Assembly (NCBI RefSeq): GCF_007096635.1
Contig: NZ_VKAA01000020.1
Location: forward strand, 1-64,000
Direction of reading: 5' to 3'
DNA: 64,000 nt
DNA from: Mycolicibacterium sp. 018/SC-01/001
GTDB lineage: Bacteria; Actinomycetota; Actinomycetes; Mycobacteriales; Mycobacteriaceae
Below the pieces are notes generated by a model. The model had not been told where the DNA came from, did no database searches, and saw only the letters and a list, made by a program, of their open reading frames with translations. The position numbers and the translations under genes are program-made. How positions within the stretch are numbered: position 1 is the first letter of the stretch; each line of letters opens with the position of its first letter. Below, in pieces: positions 59,095 to 64,000 of this stretch.

Positions 59095-59949
59095 ATGACC
59101 GCGATCTCCTCGCTGGCAGTACACACCTTCACCAGCGAGTACCTGCCGGTCGACCCCGGCCCCGGCTGGGATTCACCGGTGGCCGCCACTTGGCCCGCGT
59201 CGACGGCCACCCTCATCACCGGCCCACGTGAGGCAGTGCTCGTCGACTCGCTGCTGACGATGTCGCAGGGCGTAGCGCTGCGGGACTGGGTCGTCGACCA
59301 CGGGCGAACCTTGAGCGCAGTCCTGCTCACCCACGGCCACGCAGACCACTTCTTCGGTGCGGGCCCACTTCTCGAGGCGTTTCCCGCCGCCGACTTGCTT
59401 GCCCTCGACCCCGTTGCTGTAGAAGCCTCCACGCAGCGCTCTGCAGAGAATCTCGCGAACTGGTCCGGCTGGTTTGGCGATGCCGTCGATCGGTCGGCGG
59501 CGCTACCCACCTCCACCTCGAGGGAAGAGTTCGTCATCGACGGCGAGCAGGTGCGCTGGTTCTGCGTGGGCCCCGCCGACGGAATGCTGGGAAGCGTCGT
59601 GCACGTGCCGGGCCATAACACGGTCTGTACCGGCGACATCGTCTACAACGACATCCACATGTGGCTGGCCTACTCCACGCCGTCGAGTCGCAAGGCCTGG
59701 CTCGACAGCATCGACGCAATCGAGCAGTTGGGCGCCGAGACGCTCATCGCCGGTCACCGAGACCCTTGCGTCCCTGACGACGACGCAGCTCGTCAGATCG
59801 CGCAATCCCGTTCGTACATCCAGGATTTCGATGCCGCGGTGGCAAGATCGCGCTCAGCGACCGACGTCATCGACACGATGATGGACCGCTACGGACACTT
59901 CGGGAACCCCTACACGCTGATCCTCGCCGCGTCGTCGCAATACTCCTGA
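59095..59949 (+). CDS. Metallo-beta-lactamase-fold hydrolase
   Basis: A 284-residue MBL-fold protein. VLLTHGHADHFFGAGPLLEA is the His-x-His-x-Asp-His metal motif; HVPGHNTVCTGDIVYNDIH and LIAGHRDPC supply the later His and Asp ligands. Hydrolytic activity on an ester, thioester or lactone is probable. It starts at an ATG 73 bp after the DUF1275 gene, and ends two bases before the convergent HxlR gene. Confidence 0.88.
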   Translation: MTAISSLAVHTFTSEYLPVDPGPGWDSPVAATWPASTATLITGPREAVLVDSLLTMSQGVALRDWVVDHGRTLSAVLLTHGHADHFFGAGPLLEAFPAADLLALDPVAVEASTQRSAENLANWSGWFGDAVDRSAALPTSTSREEFVIDGEQVRWFCVGPADGMLGSVVHVPGHNTVCTGDIVYNDIHMWLAYSTPSSRKAWLDSIDAIEQLGAETLIAGHRDPCVPDDDAARQIAQSRSYIQDFDAAVARSRSATDVIDTMMDRYGHFGNPYTLILAASSQYS

Positions 59950-59951
59950 CG

Positions 59952-60404
59952 TCACCGTTGCGCGCGTTCGATGAGGCGGACTTCGGTGTCCGCCACCGCC
60001 GACCCGTCCCGGCGCCGGAAGCCTGCGATCACCGGCTCGCCAGTCACCGCATCGACGAATCGGTGGCTTGCCCCCTTGGCCGGATCGCCGTGCCGATATG
60101 CCCACTGGCCGATCGCCGCGAGCACCACCGCGAGGTCTTCTCCAGCCGCGGTGAGTTGGTAACGATGGCGGGTCCGATCCCCCGGATCGCGATACTCCGC
60201 GGTGTCGAGCACACCCGCGGCGACGAGTTCGCCGAGCCGAGCGCTCAGCACATCCGAGGCGATGCCGAGGTGTTCGCGGAACTCCGAAAAGCGGGTCCGA
60301 CCCAGCATGGCTTCCCGGACGATCAACACCGACCATCGCTGGCCGATCACGGCCATCCCCCGCGCGATCGGGCAGGAGTCGTCCAGCCATGGGTCCGTGC
60401 GCAT
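59952..60404 (-). CDS. HxlR-family winged-helix regulator
   Basis: A 150-residue regulator. The N-terminus DDSCPIARGMAVIGQRWSVL with its Cys is the HxlR signature; the winged helix continues LGIASDVLSARLGELVAAGV and RHRYQLTAAGEDL. HxlR proteins sense electrophiles or quinones through the N-terminal Cys or bind small ligands. Convergent with the MBL-fold gene and 52 bp from the unknown gene upstream on the same strand. Confidence 0.9.
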   Translation of the reverse strand: MRTDPWLDDSCPIARGMAVIGQRWSVLIVREAMLGRTRFSEFREHLGIASDVLSARLGELVAAGVLDTAEYRDPGDRTRHRYQLTAAGEDLAVVLAAIGQWAYRHGDPAKGASHRFVDAVTGEPVIAGFRRRDGSAVADTEVRLIERAQR

Positions 60405-60456
60405 CAGGACATCGTAAGCGTCGTGGGCCGCGGCATCGCCGGTGTCGGCCGGCGTC

Positions 60457-61167
60457 TCACGTGACCCGGATGTCGGAGAGTTCGATGGAGACCACCAGTT
60501 GATCCGGAATCGGCCTGTTGTGTTCGTCGCGAACGTAGATCATCCGCCGCGCCGGCACGACGATCCCGTCGACGCAGGTGAACTCGGAGACGTAGTGCGC
60601 CGCCGGTGAACCTCCCGCGATGTCGACCTGATAGTCGCGCCGGCGGATCAGACACCGGTCGTCGACGTAGAGCACCTGCCGAGTGCTGTGGGTCGCCACG
60701 GTGTCGGGATAGGTGACGTGAAGGCGCCGCCATACCTGATCGCCTTCGGTCCAGTCATCGCCACGCTCGACGACCACCCCTGGCAGCGTCAGGTTGATCG
60801 GCTCGGCCAGGTAGGTCCACATCGCATAGCCGGTGAAGTAGGCCAGTTGCAGTGCGTTCCAGGGTGTTTCGAGGGTGTGTCCGGCGAAGGATGCACGCGG
60901 GTCCTCCATCGACTCGATCACCCGGCCGTCCGTATGCCGTACCGCGACGCGCGACGGGGTGTAGTCGCTGCTGCGGTCGGCGCCGGTGAAGGGCCGCAAC
61001 GACGTGTGCTGCCGGTGGATCCACACCGACACATCGCCGTCGTCGACGATGCCGGTCACCTGTTTGAGGTCCCAGATCGCGCCGCCGAAGTGCTTGCGTG
61101 CGCTGATCGCGGTGACGTCCGCCCACCGCTGCGGGCCGCCGTAGGCGTCCAGGATGTCGTCGATCAT
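60457..61167 (-). CDS. Protein of unknown function, possible LolA-like fold
   Basis: A 236-residue protein of no family I recognise with confidence. Alternating strands (KHFGGAIWDLKQVTGIVD, VSVWIHRQHTSLRPF, RRDYQVDIAGGSPAAHYVSE, RRMIYVRDEHNRPI) suggest an outer-lipoprotein-like half-barrel that binds a hydrophobic ligand, similar to LolA-fold proteins annotated as hypothetical in mycobacteria. No signal peptide or lipobox. The ATG at 61167 has GGTGA upstream; a GTG at 61176 is possible. Confidence 0.6.
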   Translation of the reverse strand: MIDDILDAYGGPQRWADVTAISARKHFGGAIWDLKQVTGIVDDGDVSVWIHRQHTSLRPFTGADRSSDYTPSRVAVRHTDGRVIESMEDPRASFAGHTLETPWNALQLAYFTGYAMWTYLAEPINLTLPGVVVERGDDWTEGDQVWRRLHVTYPDTVATHSTRQVLYVDDRCLIRRRDYQVDIAGGSPAAHYVSEFTCVDGIVVPARRMIYVRDEHNRPIPDQLVVSIELSDIRVT

Positions 61168-61247
61168 GGAGTTCACCCCCGCATCCTGTCCGCCGACGGG
61201 ACCGCTGGGTATCGGTCGTCTGACTGCACCGCGAGACGGCTCTGAGT

Positions 61248-61275
61248 TTGCCTTGCCAATCCAGCGCTGTTACCT
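61248..61275 (+). promoter_or_regulatory. Putative promoter of the LuxR-type regulator
   Basis: TTGCCT (61248-61253) and TTACCT (61270-61275), spacer 16, lie such that transcription would start at or next to the GTG at 61284, giving a leaderless message. This is common in actinobacteria, and there is no ribosome-binding site before that GTG. Weak consensus match, so tentative. Confidence 0.3.
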
Positions 61276-61283
61276 TTCGCACT

Positions 61284-64000
61284 GTGGCAACCACGCGCGT
61301 GGCCGAGCGCCGATGGGCACCCTCGGCCATGATCGGTCGCGATGACGAACTCTGCGTCATCACCGCCGCCGCGGCTGACGTGCCGCACCGCGGCAGCGCC
61401 CTGGTGATCGATGGTGAGCCCGGTGTCGGGAAGACGACGTTGCTCGCCGCAGCCGCAGACTGGGCTGACCGCCACGGCTTCCACGTGCTGTCCTGTGCGG
61501 GTGTCCAGTCTCAGGCAGCCGTCGGTTATGCCGGGATCCACGAACTCGTGCACCCGATTCTCGAACATCTCGACGCTGCCCCAACCCATCAGGCGGCCGC
61601 CCTGAGAACCGCATTCGGGCTTGCCGAGGGGCCACCGCCGACTCCGCTGCTCGCCGGGGTCGCACTGCTGAGTCTGATCGAGGAGGCGGCCGCGAAGCGC
61701 CCTCTGTTGCTCATCGTCGACGACGCGCACTGGCTCGACGAATCGTCTCTGAACGCGGTGACGTTCGTGGGGCGGCGCGTCAGCTCTGCCCCCGTGCTGA
61801 TGCTGTGCGCCACCCGATCCCGGTTCGACGGCCGCGCGGCGACCCTCGGATCACTACCGCGACTGAATGTGGGCTCGGTCGACGAGGCGACGTCGGCGGC
61901 ACTACTCTCCCACGCCGCAGGTGGCCACTCACTCAGTGGACCGACACGCCGTCGACTCCTCGAGGCCGCGCACGGCAACCCCCTGGCCATCGTCGAACTC
62001 ACCAAGGCCCTGACCGCTCGGGGCAGCAGCGCAGTCGCGACGGCCCACACCCCGCTGCCCACGACGCAGCGCATCGAGCAGGCCTTCGAGGATCAACTCG
62101 ACGCGCTCCCGACGGCCGGCCGGCAGATGCTCGGCCTCATCGCGGCGGCGGGTCACGGCTCACTGAACGAGCTGGTCGACGCGGCCTCCCGAGTGGGGTT
62201 GAGCGACAACGACATCGATCCCCTGGAACGCGCCGGGTTGGTCACGGTCCACGCGGGGAACGTGCACATCCGTCATCCGCTGATCCGATCGGTCGCCTAC
62301 CGGTCCGCCGGACTGGCACGACGGTCGGCCTTCCACCGCGCACTCGCCGACGCCGCGACCGATCCGCTGCAGGCGGCATGGCAACGCTCGGCCGCCGTCT
62401 ACGGTCCCGACGGGGCCGTCGCCGCCGAACTCGAGGCGGTGGCCGTCCGAGCACACGACCGGGGAGCATGCGCCGAAGCCGCCGCCGCGTGGCGGCGCGC
62501 TGCGGAGCTCTCCCCCGATCCCCGCGATCGAGTGCGCCGCCTGGTGCGCGCAGTCGAGCCTGCCTGCCTGGCAGGCCTCACCGAGGACGCGGTGGACATC
62601 CTCGACGAGGTCGAGCCGCTGGCAAGCGATCTCGACGACCTGTTCGCCATTGCCCTCGCGCGCTTCACTCTCGGCGTGACCACCGGGTCCGCAGCGCCGG
62701 CCGTCGCGGATCTGCTGTCGCTGGCAGGCCGCCTCGGCGCCTCCCCCACACCCGCGCACCAGCGCAGTGAGCTGCGGCTGCTGGCCGCCGCGGCCGCCCA
62801 GTGCCGATTCCAGGGGTTGGCCGAAATGGACCGGTCACAGGTCGCGTCCCGACTCCGAGACCTGGAACACCTCGATGAGCCGGTCGTCGACATCGCGCTG
62901 GCGACGATCTGCGACGCCGACCACGCCCAGCGATTCCGCACCAGCGCGTCCCGGCTGCACGTCGCGATCGCCGACGATCTCACCGCCGTGATGTCGATGG
63001 GTCTGGCTGCCGAATCCGTGTCCGACCTCGAGACCGCACAGCGCTGCTGGGGCAGCGCGATCTCCCTGGCGCATGACTCCGGCGCACCCGCTCTCGAGTG
63101 TGAGGCGCTGCGGGGTTCGGCACGGGCGTTGCTCATCGCCGGCCATCCCGTCGAGGCCACGATCCGCGCCCAGACCGCCCTGCGGCTGGCGACTGATGCC
63201 AACCTTCGAGTCAGCATCGGCGCGGCCGCCGCGCTCGTGGCGCGCGCGCACGTGTGGCGCGGTGACATCACATCGGCACACGACGCACTGACCATCGCAC
63301 GGGATCACCTGCCGACCGACACGGCGCTGATGTGGCGTGACGACGTTGCGTGGGCTGAGGGGCTGCTCGCCTTGTCCACGCACGACAACGATCACGCCTT
63401 CGCACAGTTGTCCTCGATCGGAGCGGATCGCGGCGTGCGCAGATGGGCGATCGCCGATCTCGTGCACGCTGCGGTAGCCGGCGGTCACGGCGGCACAGGA
63501 ATTAAGGACCTGCTCGACGACATCGATTCGCAAGCAACAGCATTGGCTTCGACTCACCTCATCATGCTGGTGCGGCGCAGTCGCGCGCTACTCGCGGGCG
63601 GCGCCCCTGACGCCGAGGGTCACTTCCTGGCCGCGATCGAGCAGGCGGACACGGCGGAGACCGTCGCACTCGAGCATGCGCGTACCCGGATGGCGTACGG
63701 CGAGTGGCTTCGCCGGCAACGCCGGATCATCGATGCTCGCGTCGAGTTGTCCTCGGCGCTGCGTACTTTCGAAGCCCGCGGCGCCTCGTTGTTCGCCCGG
63801 CGCACGCGCGCGGAGTTGCGTGCTGCCGGGGTGCAGCTGGGAGGCTCGCGCATGCACACCCGGCCCAATGCGCTGACGCCGCAGGAGCTCCAAATCGCTC
63901 GCCTCGCCGCGGCCGGGCTGACCAACCGCCAGATCGGCGATCAGATCTACCTGTCGCATCGGACCGTGGCCGCTCATCTGTACAAGATCTTCCCCAAGCT
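61284..64000 (+). CDS. LuxR-type ATPase regulator (LAL-like), 3' end beyond the window
   Basis: An open frame of over 900 codons reaching the right edge. GEPGVGKTTLLAAA is the Walker A and PLLLIVDDAHWLDESSL the Walker B motif of an AAA-type domain (residues 15-240), followed by a long TPR-like helical region, and then the LuxR helix-turn-helix LTPQELQIARLAAAGLTNRQ and IYLSHRTVAAHLYKI at the very end, so only a few residues are missing. GTG 61284 (leaderless) is chosen; GTG 61299 and ATG 61329 are alternatives. Large ATP-binding LuxR regulators often activate local catabolic genes; its targets are not visible here. Confidence 0.88.
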   Translation, partial: MATTRVAERRWAPSAMIGRDDELCVITAAAADVPHRGSALVIDGEPGVGKTTLLAAAADWADRHGFHVLSCAGVQSQAAVGYAGIHELVHPILEHLDAAPTHQAAALRTAFGLAEGPPPTPLLAGVALLSLIEEAAAKRPLLLIVDDAHWLDESSLNAVTFVGRRVSSAPVLMLCATRSRFDGRAATLGSLPRLNVGSVDEATSAALLSHAAGGHSLSGPTRRRLLEAAHGNPLAIVELTKALTARGSSAVATAHTPLPTTQRIEQAFEDQLDALPTAGRQMLGLIAAAGHGSLNELVDAASRVGLSDNDIDPLERAGLVTVHAGNVHIRHPLIRSVAYRSAGLARRSAFHRALADAATDPLQAAWQRSAAVYGPDGAVAAELEAVAVRAHDRGACAEAAAAWRRAAELSPDPRDRVRRLVRAVEPACLAGLTEDAVDILDEVEPLASDLDDLFAIALARFTLGVTTGSAAPAVADLLSLAGRLGASPTPAHQRSELRLLAAAAAQCRFQGLAEMDRSQVASRLRDLEHLDEPVVDIALATICDADHAQRFRTSASRLHVAIADDLTAVMSMGLAAESVSDLETAQRCWGSAISLAHDSGAPALECEALRGSARALLIAGHPVEATIRAQTALRLATDANLRVSIGAAAALVARAHVWRGDITSAHDALTIARDHLPTDTALMWRDDVAWAEGLLALSTHDNDHAFAQLSSIGADRGVRRWAIADLVHAAVAGGHGGTGIKDLLDDIDSQATALASTHLIMLVRRSRALLAGGAPDAEGHFLAAIEQADTAETVALEHARTRMAYGEWLRRQRRIIDARVELSSALRTFEARGASLFARRTRAELRAAGVQLGGSRMHTRPNALTPQELQIARLAAAGLTNRQIGDQIYLSHRTVAAHLYKIFPK

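Noticed and set aside
1..64000. Horizontal-transfer marks such as insertion sequences, integrase, att repeats or tRNA
   Set aside because: None seen on either strand; the island has the same base composition and start-codon habits as its flanks.

Overview
The window is high-GC DNA (roughly two thirds G+C) from an actinomycete, most likely a mycobacterium of the Mycolicibacterium type or a close relative such as Rhodococcus. The evidence is a mycofactocin-coupled short-chain dehydrogenase, several F420-type luciferase-like oxidoreductases, an FprB-type ferredoxin-NADP reductase, many crotonases, acyl-CoA dehydrogenases and P450s, and frequent GTG/TTG starts with ATGA/GTGA overlaps. I see no rRNA, tRNA, CRISPR array, insertion sequence or phage gene.

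From about 0.5 to 46 kb the DNA is one nearly continuous catabolic island built of short, tightly coupled operons. Left to right: a minus operon (LLM oxidoreductase, two SDRs, SnoaL-like protein, SMP-30 lactonase, then a cut-off membrane protein); a single plus SDR; a minus P450-crotonase-CoA transferase operon; a plus crotonase-acyl-CoA dehydrogenase-P450 operon; a long minus operon headed by a fused E1 2-oxoacid dehydrogenase with a free lipoyl protein, crotonases and a nitronate monooxygenase-like enzyme; a minus LLM-acyl-CoA ligase-thiolase-DUF35-SnoaL operon; a plus MaoC-TetR-SDR operon; a plus crotonase-ligase-SnoaL-acyl-CoA dehydrogenase operon; a TetR gene; a plus aldehyde dehydrogenase-SDR-ligase-acyl-CoA dehydrogenase-P450 operon; a minus double-domain CoA transferase; and a plus aromatic ring-cleavage operon (extradiol dioxygenase, FAH hydrolase, FAD hydroxylase, P450, ferredoxin-reductase).

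Together these fit oxidation of a hydrophobic, probably cyclic compound: P450 and FAD hydroxylations, alcohol and aldehyde oxidation, CoA activation by ligases or CoA transferases, repeated beta-oxidation-like cycles, a likely retro-aldol step by the thiolase-DUF35 pair, and meta-cleavage. The substrate cannot be read from the sequence.

The strongest new observation is regulatory. Seven intergenic regions between 4.5 and 39.3 kb each contain a related 25-bp interrupted palindrome with a core of ACA-N5-TGT. In several cases it directly abuts a -10 hexamer. One copy lies just upstream of the TetR gene at 29887, which makes that protein the leading candidate regulator of the whole island. A different palindrome lies in the one divergent promoter of this stretch that lacks the motif (23.1 kb), next to a second TetR gene.

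From 46 to 64 kb the content is more mixed: a quinone-reductase-like enzyme, a deaminase, a DUF6986 aldolase, a minus operon (crotonase, CoA transferase, amidohydrolase), a TetR gene with its own palindrome, an LLM gene preceded by a coupled leader ORF, a rifampicin-phosphotransferase-like dikinase-fold protein, a gamma-glutamyltransferase homologue, a DUF1275 membrane protein, a metallo-beta-lactamase-fold hydrolase, an HxlR regulator, an unknown protein and the start of a large LuxR-type ATPase regulator that runs off the right edge.
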